Shown here: in pieces, positions 50,541 through 63,489 of the stretch
Position numbering within the stretch: the first letter of the stretch is position 1
How the letters are laid out: every line of letters begins with the position of its first letter
Notes under the pieces: generated by a model
Told to the model about the DNA's origin: nothing
Seen by the model: the letters and a program-made list of their open reading frames with translations, nothing else
The model's database searches: none
Made by a program: the position numbers and the translations under genes
Assembly: GCA_014338405.1 (NCBI GenBank)
Contig: JTDE01000037.1
Span: 177,844-241,843, forward strand
Direction of reading: 5' to 3'
Length of the DNA stretch: 64,000 nt
Source of the DNA: Paragonimus skrjabini miyazakii
Taxonomy: Eukaryota; Platyhelminthes; Trematoda; Plagiorchiida; Troglotrematidae

Positions 50541-50559
50541 TGAGACTATAACAATTTAG

Positions 50560-51589
50560 TTAAGGCCAATCCTGTGCATGGACAACTCAACGTACCATAA
50601 GTTTGCCAGATGGCTTGTAGGCATTCTCCATTCCATCCGTCTTATGTTAAACTCCCGCTGTGCAAAAGATTCCTTCGAATTGGTACAAACTTTACAGAAC
50701 GTATCAGTCATTTCACACAAGACGTATTCTGTTGATGTTGATTCCTTATTTACAAACGTTCCCTTCGAGAAACAGTTGACTTTTTGTGTGATTTTATTTC
50801 TCCCCAAAATTAGCCTTTTTGTCTCCTAGTTGATTACCTCAAATAACTTATACTTTTGTTTACAGAGAACATCCGTTTTTATTTTGGAGGATCATCTTAT
50901 AAACACGTTGATGGCGTAACACTGGGTAGCCCACTGGGTCCACCACTTGCAGATATATTTTTAAGAATGATTGAATTTAAATTATCTGATACTATAGACA
51001 GTGCCAGCCCCTATAAGTTATATGTAGATGACATTTTGATTTTTACCGCTAATATTCATTTTGTTTCACTTTTAAAACTTTTCAATTCTGCTCATCCTAA
51101 TCTTTTTGTTTCGGATGAAAAGGAAACAAACAACAGTTTACCTTTTCTAAATATTTCACTCACTATATGGCGGGATGGCTCAGTACACCGCAAGGCCACT
51201 TGGAGCGGTCATTATTTGTAATTTTTTTCTTATGCACCGATTGTTTATAAACGTGGTCTGGTGCGAACCCTGTTTCATAGAGCCCGGGAGATATGCACCG
51301 ATGATCGCTTGCAAGGAGAGGAGGAAAGCTTAAAGAAGTTGCTGCTCGCAAACGAATATCCTCAGAAGTTCGTTGATATTTACAGCCAGAAGAAACTGAC
51401 CAAGACTGCCGTGAGTACGATCCCTATGAAACAGGTCTTTTTGAACCTACTTTTCAAAGGCGATCATATTACAACCGACGTAAGTCAAAAATTACAGCCT
51501 GCCCTAACCCGTACATACCCTGGGGCTAAATTGCGGTTGCTACTCACAACTAGGAGTGTCGCTTAGCTTATTCACAATCGTGTCCTACC
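50560..51589 (+). pseudogene. Penelope-like element, RT to linker, broken and cut by the assembly gap
   Basis: The RT fragment begins with the YHKFARWLV motif and carries motif A as DVDSLFTNVP (about 50,730-50,762). A frameshift separates it from the next piece (from about 50,856), which has motif B (DGVTLGSPLGPPLADIF) and an intact motif C (YVDDIL). An in-frame TAA at 51,219-51,221 follows; the same frame resumes with the linker motif RTLFHRAREICTDD and LLFKGDH. The GIY-YIG domain should come next but falls in the run of N bases. Catalytic motifs A to C are better kept than in the minus-strand PLE at 13 kb, and the sequence differs enough to be another subfamily or age class. The frameshift and stop make it inactive as assembled. 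Confidence 0.85.
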
Positions 51590-52122
51590 NNNNNNNNNNN
51601 NNNNNNNNNNNNNNNNNNNNNNNNNNNNNNNNNNNNNNNNNNNNNNNNNNNNNNNNNNNNNNNNNNNNNNNNNNNNNNNNNNNNNNNNNNNNNNNNNNNN
51701 NNNNNNNNNNNNNNNNNNNNNNNNNNNNNNNNNNNNNNNNNNNNNNNNNNNNNNNNNNNNNNNNNNNNNNNNNNNNNNNNNNNNNNNNNNNNNNNNNNNN
51801 NNNNNNNNNNNNNNNNNNNNNNNNNNNNNNNNNNNNNNNNNNNNNNNNNNNNNNNNNNNNNNNNNNNNNNNNNNNNNNNNNNNNNNNNNNNNNNNNNNNN
51901 NNNNNNNNNNNNNNNNNNNNNNNNNNNNNNNNNNNNNNNNNNNNNNNNNNNNNNNNNNNNNNNNNNNNNNNNNNNNNNNNNNNNNNNNNNNNNNNNNNNN
52001 NNNNNNNNNNNNNNNNNNNNNNNNNNNNNNNNNNNNNNNNNNNNNNNNNNNNNNNNNNNNNNNNNNNNNNNNNNNNNNNNNNNNNNNNNNNNNNNNNNNN
52101 NNNNNNNNNNNNNNNNNNNNNN
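51590..52122. other. assembly gap (533 N)
   Basis: Unknown bases. Open frames that cross it are meaningless. The rest of the PLE endonuclease is the expected content, because the linker ends just before it. Confidence 0.99.
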
Positions 52123-52129
52123 AAACGAA

Positions 52130-55100
52130 ATGATAACATCTCGCTATATATGTTTTCTATCGTTATTGGTTAATTGTATCAAGGGAACTCAGTGTTTTAA
52201 ATTTAGTGGAGACAGAAAACAGTTGGCCTAATATTTCACAATAAGTACGCCGCCTTCTCGTCTTGATTACGTATGTTCCCGAATTTCATGTAATATTCGC
52301 GAATAGTTGTTTCCAGCTGCTTACCAAATCTTTTCACAACTGTGGCTAACGTTGTGTTACTAATGAGGAGTTTGGTAAAGTTTACATTTGTAAAGGAACA
52401 AACAGTAAAGTTGCAGGCTTCCACTGGTCTTGGAATGATGACACAGGTGCCTACGGGACAGTCGAAATTTTGGATCACTCTACGGATTCTGTAGGAGACA
52501 ATGTATAGAGTTCTCCGACAAATCCAGATTAATCTATGTAGAACCAGCAAAACGACTACACTTTTTAAATAAAGCCGTGATATTATTAATATAAACAAAA
52601 TAATCACTTGGAGGAGAAAAGACTTGATTTCTTCTAGTTTACAAGCTAGATCAAAACAGCTAGTCGCAAATGGTAGTCGCGTGTCTGATTAGGCAACAGT
52701 AATCGCCAGCACACGCGGTTATCAAGCAGTGATGTAAAGACAAATGACAATCACAGCAGTCTGTCCTTCGACCAGCTCAAACGGTTGCTGTCAACGTCAC
52801 GATACCCAGCGGAGCATTGGCGTTCACAAGGCTGGGGTAGAAAGCGAGTGACAGGTAACAGCGGAAATGCGGACTTATGGTGAAAAACCAGTAACCATAG
52901 TAATCAAATCGGAGGACTTCGCGTTATAGACAGGATATGGTGGAGTATACGATGCCATGCGACTACCCATTCATTAACGGGGAAAAACAGAACGGGGTCG
53001 ACCAAAGAGGATTTTGATGTATTGGAAATTACCGCTCGGTCTAACAAATGAATAAATAAGTTCAACTATATAATTCCTGAAAGCTCTGTAAAGCTTAATA
53101 GCTCAACGGATAGGACACTCGAGTCGAATTACCAAATGCACTCAGGTTTACCTGTCTTTATCTTATCTTGAGGTTTTAAACTTTTAGACTGGTTCAATTT
53201 TTAGTTGAAGTTTTGCACAAATCCCAAATTTCCATATTCTTGATAATCGAAAATTCAGACATTCATGGGTATTGATGCACTTCATAAAGACACCAGTGGA
53301 CAAGATATTCAAAATTAACTATTTGGCGCGTAAGACCTACTTTCAGTGAGTCTTTCCTCACGGTAAGCGTACTGCGTAGTAGTGGATTATGGAAACTGAA
53401 CTTCACCAAAGATCTTATGCTCAGAATAAACCATAATTGTCTTCCTCACTCTAATATCGCTTTCGCTGTAACGGAATATCTCGTTTTTTGCACCATCACA
53501 CGTTTATGTTCATTCCAGTTCCGATAACTGTATTGGTTTTTAAGTTGACACGATAGGAACCGTAAAACGTTTACTGTCACAAGTACTATAAGAAGTACCT
53601 GCCTAGAAGTTACCAGTGTGTAATTGTCCGTATGAGATTCCTGCCAGTGCAATTGTCCGTTTTTACAGTTTATATTCGACTATAACAAAATCGAGAAAAT
53701 TTCTCTAATTCTAATTCTACCCATATGAGCGATCCGAACTGGACACTTGTTGCCAAGAATGCACGCCATTTTTAAGGCTTCGGATAGTTTCGGACAGTTA
53801 AATATGCTGCATCACCAGGCGACGACAGTCAGTATGTACACACTTCAATATTTGCCCCTATGATTTGTTGGCTTCCAGATGAATGAATGAATGAATATTT
53901 CATGAATAAACGCGATTAAATCAGTATACTTGTGCAGTTTAATGTTAATTGAGCGACTTCGAACAACGACCTTATTATATGGAACAGAGAAAGTCACTTC
54001 CATGTCTCCCAACATGTCGCCAGTCCACATTGCACGTCATCAGTTAGCACAGTTCCATTAACAACGTATTGAACAAAACTTAACACGTGGAACGTTATTT
54101 GAAATGTTTTCACCGATCGCTCTCAAATCAGTGGTCGGACAATAGCCAGAAGACAAGGCTACCGATGATTTTCCAGATAGGTTTGATCTCGTCAGACTGG
54201 CAGTTGTTTTGTTAATGCTCTCCGTAAATTTCATAAATTCGCACTACCGTTGAGAAATTTGACATGTGCAACCTCCAGATTGCGCTTTAGCTTACTGGCT
54301 ATGAAATAAACCCACGTGGGTCAAATCACGATTAGCTAGGTTCATGCAGAAGAATGTTCGACTTTGTGGACTGATTAAGGTCGATTGATATCACCAGTCG
54401 CAATGTACTTACCTCGACATTAAGCTGTCCATTCACGAATATATTACCATGAGTTACCCACTGTTATCTGTGAATTTAAAACCGAACAATCCGATTGGCC
54501 GGAACATCGCAGTTAAAAAAACGGAGTGATTTATGTAGACTAATACACCAAACTTCCAACTCCGAATCACTGAAGAATTGTATAAAGAGAACAAAATCGC
54601 AGCATTTTTAAACCACTAAGCCTGCAGGTTGCAGCTATAATAATTCCAACATTAGGAAACTCCTGGAGGTATGCAGCAGTAGCGGTATTGAAACAATACA
54701 TAAACAATACATTCTAGATGATGAGAATGTTACCGAAATCCAGACCATGCTAGTTCGCGTCATGTACACGCACCTTAACATTTTGTACAGGAAACTCACA
54801 CATCAGCACTTTGGCTTTCGCATGCCATAGTCTAGTGGACTGATCGATCAATCGATCAATCCAAATGGAAAGATGTGCATTAACAAGTGGCGTTTGTGGT
54901 CCTTCCAATTACTAGTAAAACTTGGTCTGCAGCTTAACAACCACGATATATACAATCTGGTCGTGCTTTGGCGATACGTTTAGCAAAGCTGAATATTTCA
55001 AAAGATTTTCTCGTGTTCACAAGCGCACCACTCGGTTGTTAAAATGCCTAGGAAATTCTCTATTTCTGATCGTCTGTCATGAAAACTTATGTGGGAGCTA

Positions 55101-58100
55101 ATCAATCATCCAATTTCGCATGCAGTTTAAAGTGTCTACACGGATTGTAATTTGATTCAATAGCTGTCCTCTATTTGTGTTATGCCTCAAGTATTTCCCA
55201 AGTATTTTTTTTCGTTCTTCTGGTTCTTTTTAATCTTCAGAGTTTTCAGCTGTTTCCGTTAGGAGAATGGCAAGAGCTGTTGTTATAAATAACTCTGAAA
55301 CATCTCCCTGACTGGTTTTACGGTAAGTTGGAAACTCCGGTGTGATTCATTCCTGCCTGAGTCGGTTGAACAAACCAGGGATACGAATTCTGAATCGTTT
55401 ACAAAGTTGGCCAGAGGTGTTTTATTTATTCATTATTAAAGTTGAAACTAATTTCAATACCACAGATAAAATATTTGGCGCACAGAATTTCTAACGAGGC
55501 AGACATTTTTGTGGCATATACTCCAAAGCAGCAGATTTGAAGTTGGGAAACACGGACCAGATGTAAAACTGAATATGCAAAGATTCATAGAATTATGTTA
55601 CTGGATAGATAGATATCACTATCGTTACCTTGAAATACCTAGAAAAAGTCCTTTGTAGCATGGAACTAGATACCAACGTCACATCATATCTACTTTAGCG
55701 TTTTGCAACAACTGTTGGTGCATACTTGCGGCCCACCTGACGATAGTTATGTGAAAGCCGATATATGACATTGTATGCTAGCGGTTATTACGTTGTCTAC
55801 ATTGTGCGCACATGATGGTCGGTGTGTATTTCGTGATCTGGTTCCCAACACTGTTGGATTGCCTATCGAGATCGAATAGTTCAGCTACTGCTTTATCACG
55901 TCAAGGTAGCTGAATCGGCAATCACACGAAAATGATTAGGCAATGAATTAAGATGAGATTTTAGTACATGTACAAGAGATCAAAGATTTCCGATTAATTC
56001 AGAATTTCTAGTCGTGGGGTTATTGATTGGGTTTAACTGATGTTATCTGTCATATCTCAAAGGAACCGGATAACCCTCAGATTATTGAAAACCGAATGTA
56101 ACTGAGTTTTGCATAAGATACTTTAATCGTGGTTAATGTGGTATCAGTGACACAGTGATCAACACTGCAATTTCATGAAAGAAAATTAAAATAGCTGTTC
56201 TACAATACATACGCCCTATCAGAGATCTCAAAAGAGTGCACCTTGAGTTTGATAATGCTTTCCGAAAGGGGTTATCTCACACATATATGTGAAAGCCGCA
56301 GTCACTTTTGAATGGTGGCTGATTCAAGGTAGATAAATATGATTATTTTTGTGGCTAAAAGAGTTTGCGTTTTCCGGATGGTTGTTCCCTCTATGGACAG
56401 CGCATAGATTTGATGAAAATCACCCGTCGATAAGCATGAAAGATTAGTGTAATTCAATACGAAGCGCTGGGGGATGATAAGTTTTGAAGAAACGGCACTT
56501 GAAGCAACTCACTGAGGAATTTGTAGACAAAGATTACTTTTAACAGAAAACATCAGATTTGGTGTAAAATATTGCTTCTTCAGTTACTGAGGAAGGGGAA
56601 ATCAGTTTCATGACATCAGGCCAGTGTGCGCGCGACGTGATGAGTAAAACAACTATGCATTGTAAGAACCGTGCAAATAGACACGCTGTCATGACTTCTT
56701 CCTCATGACAGTTTCACCTGCTTTAATGCCCTATGGATCGTCAGTAAGAAAGTATGATACGGAGTGACCCTACGGAGTGGTATCCTTAGTAAGTACAGAA
56801 TAACTGTTTGAAGGATTTGGACCACACACTCTGGCTATTAGTGTCAGTTGCAAGTGATTCACATTAAAATATAACAGCTACGTAATACGCCGTTCAACAA
56901 TAGCATGGCATGATTCTTTTGGTACTGACAAAGCTTGCTGACAGGAGAATTAGCCAAAAGTTGACACACGTTGACATTTACTCGCCAGATCTGATAATAG
57001 CTGGCATCAGTCTTTAAAATAGAACAGCAAGTCTCAAGGTTATACTGCATGTCATATTTGCGTAACTGGCTTATGGACGTTCAACCAATATTCACAAGAG
57101 ACCAACATTCGATAACATTGATCACAGAAGCAGCTTTATGTGAATCAATGCTGTCACGTGCTGTTTGTGGGTAATCATGCTGGGTTTATTCCAGTAGGCA
57201 TTTCGTGTTCTATCCCCAAAGGTGTTTTGCATGCAGTTCTTGGGGCTTCCTTTTTCACATCGTAAACCGTGAAAGTATTTATTGGGTACGTTGCTTCTTC
57301 TCATTGGGTGGTGTACGTTATGCGCAAATCAGAGCCAGTTTATATCACTATAAAAATATAGTACACGTCTGAACACCCATTGTCAGATTTCAAGGCAGCG
57401 CTAGGTATTTGTTAACGTAAAAGCACGAACTAAGAAGAATGATTAGTTTGTTCGTTTTTCAACGTAGCCACCAAGGCTTAACAGTACATTTGTTTTCAAT
57501 GGTTAACAAGCAGTTATGATACCGCAATCGCCCTGATATTCTAAACGTAATGACAAAAGGATTTGCATAAACCATCCATAATACGACTTGAGTGAATTTC
57601 ACTGCAATATTTATCGGTACAAATGTCTGTCTACTACGCTTCATCTATTAATCCTGTCAACAGATCTGTTAAAAGAAAGGTGTTAACAAGATGCGGTATG
57701 TAAACATGAAATGTTTCACACTCTTAACTGCCAGTGGAATCTAACAAGCTTTGAAGAATTTACTTTTGAGCATACTAATACAATCCTTACTCTACGGAAA
57801 AGCTAGTCAAGCTGGTAAAGTTTGTATCACGTTAGTCATTCTATTAATGCACGGAATTAGTAAAGCCGTTTAAGGCAGGCCTTCTAAATCAACTACATAA
57901 TTGCAGTCTAAAGATCTAGCAACCGTATTTGGTTAAAAATGCTAACATACGGTGGGTTATAAACCACTGAACATATGGGGTGTTAACATATTTTACCTAG
58001 ATTGAATCTGTCTTCATGATGGCAGTAATGGATACGATAAGCCTCTGGAATATTACCCGCATGAAATCTCCTTTATAATGAAACCGATTAGATGGCTCCC

Positions 58101-59430
58101 ATTTTAAAACGCTACTAAGAATTTGACTAGCATACCTAAACGATCAAAAAACTGTTCGAAATTTTTTAGCAATTTTGTTCATTTGAATGACATCTGTGTA
58201 ATTGAAAAAATCTAGTTTGCATTGCCCTAATGGCGACGATTAATTATGTACGAAGAATGCCTCTGCATTTGTTTTTTCTTAAACTGGCATTTTCTTCTGG
58301 ATGTTGATCACCCACTTAGAGAACATCGATCACCAACCAGGTAACAATCCTTACTGGCATCCATTGCTGTGAAAGAAGAGGCCATTACCTTATGTTTCAC
58401 AGTGTCATCTGAGATCATATCCACAGAGTGGGCAGAGACCTTCTGGCTATGACAGTTAACGTTTGATTGTATTGGTTCGATAGTTTCCACTAGTCACTGA
58501 GTGTGCATTGACCATTGACAAAATCAGTCCGAGCTGAACTCCATCTTTGCACGTTTTTGGTAGGCTGTGAATATGTGGGGTCATTCAGCCCGTAGGTGTC
58601 CGCTGAACTGAAGGTTGCTGGTCAGTGACGCCTTTCCTGTGTAGATGTTTTAGTGCGCTCGTATTGGTTCATTAATGTTCACTTTTTACTAATGTTCCGA
58701 TTAATGAAATCGTGGGCATCACTCATGACTATGTATTTTCCGAGAAACTGAAATTAAGTTCTTCTCCTGGCGAGTTATTCAGAATAGTTCACCTACATAT
58801 GTCTGACATGCAGTTTTGTTTGACAGTTTGTTGGAATTGTAATGGGTAGTTTACTAAGACCTGAACTAACGGATATGTTCACGGGTCACCTTGAGCAGCT
58901 GGTTAAAGCATCAATTTGACATACAAAATTTTATCAATGACATATAAGAAACGTTTCAATTATTTTCAGTATCAGCCGGTTCAAATGAAATACTCGCATG
59001 TTCAATTGAACTCTTTCGACGGAAACGTTAGATTCACGACAGAAACCGTAAGTTATGACAAAATTACATTTCCGTATGGTGCAGTGGAAACGTCACTCTG
59101 TCTAGAATCATACACCACAAGATAACTTGGTTCGGACGATATTTACACTTCAAAAGTTCTGCATCAGGTTTTTGAAAACGCGGCCGTCCTCGTACTTTTT
59201 ATACAGCTCGTGAGATTGTCGCAGCGGACAAGCTCGAATGTGAAGAACTTCTAGGCAGTATACTAATTGACAGCGACTATCTTGGATTATTGAGAAAAAC
59301 GCTGTTTTCAGGCCCAATATACACTTTAATGACTGTTTCACTGAAAACTAATTACTTTTGTTTGCCATTTACGGGAATTTACATTTTAGTTTTAACTACA
59401 CAAGGAAGTGCAATCGTAGCCAAACGGACG
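52130..59430. other. no recognisable gene
   Basis: A 123-codon minus-strand frame (52,236-52,607) has no recognisable domain; it includes a TGTTACTAATGAG motif resembling the repeat at 46,291. An A-box-like TAGCTCAACGG near 53,100 has no B box at the right distance. (GAAT)4 lies at 53,881-53,896 and a short GATCAATC repeat near 54,843. I see nothing else. Confidence 0.4.
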
Positions 59431-59439
59431 TAAAATGCT

Positions 59440-59850
59440 ATGAATGTCGTATTCGTTGAGGAAAATGCGCAACTACGCACAACAGCGAGGAAAGTCCCGG
59501 TCACTTTGATCCCTCAATCAAATATAGTAGATGGTGTCATCCCTGCTTGTGGATTTAGATACGCTGGCCGTACATCTAAGCATCTTGGGGCTGTCAGCAA
59601 TGAACACATGCTCAAGTGCCTATGTACTACCCGAACTGGCGTCAGGCCGAAGTACAATCACGAATCACGTACACCAGACGGGCCATAGAGTCTGTGGTGC
59701 TAGTGTATTCAATATCAAATATCGCCCCAGAATGAAGCTGTCTACGGTTTGTTGAAGTTATCACCACTCGCCCAACAAGCCCAGTGCTTTGAGTTTGGAA
59801 ACAAATGGTTATGGAACTGTCCCACTCTTGGCAATTTGTCTAGTTCTCCA
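59440..59850 (+). pseudogene. Penelope-like element GIY-YIG endonuclease remnant
   Basis: The 3' fragment of a PLE is spread over three frames. It begins before the endonuclease (LRTTARKVPVTL), then has CGFRYAGRTSKHLGA and NEH. The upstream cysteine of the C-x-C pair and the arginine before NEH look altered. After a frame change near 59,650, TITNHVHQTGHRVC continues the domain, and a further change leads to LRFVEVITT, equivalent to the family-typical LRFAEA segment. The RT domain is absent. It resembles what the gap-interrupted element at 51 kb would be expected to carry, but this cannot be tested here. Confidence 0.78.
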
Positions 59851-59859
59851 AAAACTCCA

Positions 59860-62800
59860 ACATTTTATACCATTTGCTGTTCTGAACGTTTTGGATTCCT
59901 ATCAAGTTTGACAGTGCTTATTAACATTCCCCTTACTTAACTATTCATGACATTTAAACTCGTAACATAAACTTCTTTATCACCTTCATTTTACGTCATC
60001 CTACAGCCTGTTCTCAAGACTTGATCATACTGACGTCGCTTATCACGCAAGATTTTTTCGCCATCGTTGACATGCCTGCTTGCCATATATTGATTTGTTT
60101 TAGTAACATATGAGATACGAACGAAATGCACACACACAAGACATCTCACGTTATACCGCCGATCATTTTCTAACTTATTTCCGGGAACACGGCTGCAAGC
60201 GATCTTGTCTAATACAGTGTAGATTAGCGACGTGTGCACCAAGTTTCGATTACTTTTTATCAGACAAACATAATTCCTAAGACTTTCATTCACGGTTCTT
60301 TGTGTCACGCCGTTCACCTGCGACTTTGCTGCTGTGAGCATTCCTGAAAAGGTTCAAAAGTACTAGCCCCGCAAGCCCACACAAATACATTGTATTTAGC
60401 GTGATTATGTAGCGCTGAAAACAAGCTTGTTTACCACGCGCTTTTTCTGATGACTAAACTGAGCATCTTCAAGCTACTTAAGTCAAAAGTGTTCAACTTC
60501 ATGTATTGTAACGAGCAATCGAAAATAGTTAACGCGCACGGATTGAATTTGAAGTGGTAATTGGTACATGGCTATGTTGTTCACCTTTCAGACTGTAACG
60601 CCAACGTCGTGCACGATGACCCTGAGTCAACCGACAGTTAGACAAGCAAAGACAACAGTTGCATTTAAACGTAACTTTATCATACCTTTGTCCCCTTATC
60701 TTTTTTTGGTTATTCCAGTACCGCCGCGTGTTGTGTAATACAGCTTTGGATACAATATCCGACTAATCTTCTGTTTGCATGCTACAGTATCAGCCACTTC
60801 CGGTCTAAAATAACAAAATCAATGCTGAATGGCAAACACCATCATCAAAATGAAAGGGGTCTTCGCTACAATTTATAGATATTCTTTAACTAAAACGATA
60901 ATTCAACCGAAAAAATGGTAAAATAAAATTGTGGACTAAGAGCATTCTATCCCGCTTGATAGGTTTATTCCAAGAAGATAAAATGATGGTCACTGAAAAG
61001 AGTCCCGTCTAACAGTGTCGTGACAGTGAAACCGTTCACCCAATCCTGATTGTACTCATGTGTTTTTCCTTCACTCAATTGTTTTTGTCGTCATGCGTTA
61101 AACCTATATAATCGAATGTTTAATTTAATCGTATGATGAGAATAAACGAGGGGCTTGTATTGAGAAGTGTACAAACTCTTGCCGTCAGGTGTTGCGCTTT
61201 GTTTCGCTGTTGGTTACTGAAACCAGTTGTTTTGTCTATAGTGGATTCTGGATTGTTCGAAAGCCAACTATAAAACGATTGATCAACTCTAGCCAACGAG
61301 CAAAAGAAAGAACAACAGCTAAGAAAATAAGTTTAATTTTATTTCAAGGAAAACATTCAACACTATTGTTGGCTAGTGGATGTCAGTAACGTCCGATTAA
61401 AACAATTCTGGGTCACATTTTGTTGCAATCTTGAAACCTGTCGGAATATCCCCTCACCCCATGAATTGATCCACTTACAATGGACGATATCAGAAAATTT
61501 CCGATTAAACTTTTTCACAGAAAGGATTTCGAATTGCTTTCAGTCTACCAAATGTGGACTTAGAGTGTCTAACGAAGCTTCTAAGTCTATTACGTCGTTC
61601 ACAAAAAGCCGATGTGGGTAAAAGTTTTCATTCTGACCGGAATTGTTCGCTCAGTGACAGATTTGTCTAGCCTGGAGATTTTAGGCTCGATTGTCTGTAG
61701 CCTATCTTATATACATAGATACTGTTTCAAAACTCACTGAAATGTTTCACAAATCATGAACTATTGGGTTCTATGCTATGGCAGAAGTTGTCAATTTGTC
61801 TGCATTCAGTAAGTGAAATTTTAGTCTAATGGAAAATAAAATGTGTCTGATTAAGGCTAGTGATTGTTGCACAATTTTGAGCGTTACACTGAAAATCTAC
61901 AAACGTCGGTCTGTAATATTTCTAAGCAACCTTTAGTGATAATTATTGGACGGAATACTAAGACAGTCAACTCAACGCAACAAATCAAAATTTAGAAAAA
62001 TCTTAACATTATGGTTCACTTAACAAGTATTATCGTGAAACCCAACTATGCAATATCCTCGACTGGTTCATTTCCCGTTATAATTTTAACATCACGAATT
62101 GCTTGAACAATTCGCAAAATATTATTTTCGTCATCCGTTAAAACATTAGCAGAAAACGGTATGTGTTCGTACTGATGGGTGGGCAAACTTCTGTAGCTGA
62201 TACAGACTTTGAAGTGAACAAGTAGGATTTAATGACAAGGAACTACGCGCCATGGATTGCAAAGGTATTGTATTAGCAACATATAATGAAATTCACTTGA
62301 TCAATACCTCTACTGTGGTGTTACTTAACACTGACCAGATATCACAGGTTACCCTTGAAACCTTGCTAACGAAAACGGATGACCAGTGTTGATTGCCGAA
62401 AATACAATAGTCAGTGGTACTAGTCCACCTTGGTTGTGATCGTCTGATCTGTCTTCTACATTCGCTTAGTCCATTTCTTATTAGCGTTTACTTCAGAGGA
62501 TGCACAGGGTTTATTTGGTGGAAACCTCTGAGGAAAACCATACCATTTTAAAATACATTTTCAAGAAAGAACAAACTGTCGCATTCACTTCAACAACTCG
62601 ATAAAATATACCCTGTGACAGCACAGAAAGCATCTTGAAAGATCGGTTAACAGGAATAAACAGTTGTGTAATAATGTCGGGCTGGACCCACCATAAATAC
62701 AGATCTAACTGAGGGAGGATTACTAACTTGCATCTGTTCATTTGCTGTCCACCATAGTTCCATACTAAAAGCATATTTTAGCTATATCAATATGGAATAC

Positions 62801-62870
62801 CCAAAGAAACACCTAAACCTAAGTAATTTTATTTGTCCATTTTTGTTAAATCAGAACAAGCAAACTAAAT
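59860..62870. other. no recognisable gene
   Basis: Short open frames only. Confidence 0.45.
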
Positions 62871-62877
62871 ATTTCAG

Positions 62878-63031
62878 TTGACTTCATTTGGAACTGTGTG
62901 CTGACAGAAAATAGCAGAGGACTTTTGATAAATGAAATTGGTGAAGCAAGTGACATAGTTGTACTTCGGACCGGAGATCTTTCTACAGAAAATGATGATG
63001 AAGTAAACCAAAGTGGGCACATTACTTTTGG
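62878..63031 (+). CDS. putative exon, unrecognised
   Basis: It follows a good acceptor (ATATTTCAG) and starts with two bases completing a codon. It is open to a donor-like GTAAAA at 63,032; an earlier donor-like GAA then GTAAAC at 63,003 gives a phase-0 end that fits the segment at 63,274. The peptide begins DFIWNCVLTENSRG. I do not recognise the family. Confidence 0.25.
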
Positions 63032-63273
63032 GTAAAACCTTGGATGTAGAAAACAGTAATTCACTGCGTATGTTCTGGGAGTATTAGCTGCAGTTTCCGA
63101 GTGCACACAGAAGACCGTTCGTGTATTATCACGAACAAACAGACAAAACAGCGGAGGAACCAAAACAGTCGGTTTCCACTGCCATTAACACTGCCATATC
63201 AGCAATCACACAACATCCAAATGTTTCTGGATCAACAATACTTTTATGAACTCTCGTATAGTGATAACTGCAG

Positions 63274-63480
63274 AAAGGTGCACTGTTCGGCCAAGTAACG
63301 TTAAAACTAGAGCGTAAAATGCTGTTACCGGATCACAATGATGGTGCACCATTGAAAGCTGACCCCCTTTTCGGTTCCATTTGCAAATGTGGCGCCGGAT
63401 GCTTGTATGACCAATCGCTTGATCCAGACAAGTATGCGCTCTGTGACGTTGGTTCTCAACTGGAATTCGATTTGATAGAC
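63274..63480 (+). CDS. putative exon, unrecognised, with strong splice sites
   Basis: The acceptor ATAACTGCAG is followed by 69 open codons in phase 0, ending in a strong donor, ATAGAC then GTAAGATGG. The peptide starts KGALFGQVTLKLERK and has a cysteine-containing stretch (CKCGAGC). Together with the segment at 62,878 it may belong to a gene running off the right edge. No known domain is visible. Overlapping open frames on the other strand are ignored. Confidence 0.3.
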
Positions 63481-63489
63481 GTAAGATGG

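Noticed and set aside
51556..52173. Open frames spanning the N run
   Set aside because: They exist only because N codons are not stops.
52236..52607. 123-codon minus-strand frame next to the gap
   Set aside because: No recognisable domain; contains a repeat-like motif and is probably non-coding.
53090..53150. A-box-like TAGCTCAACGGATAGG suggesting a tRNA
   Set aside because: No B box or acceptor pairing; at best a degraded tRNA-derived fragment.
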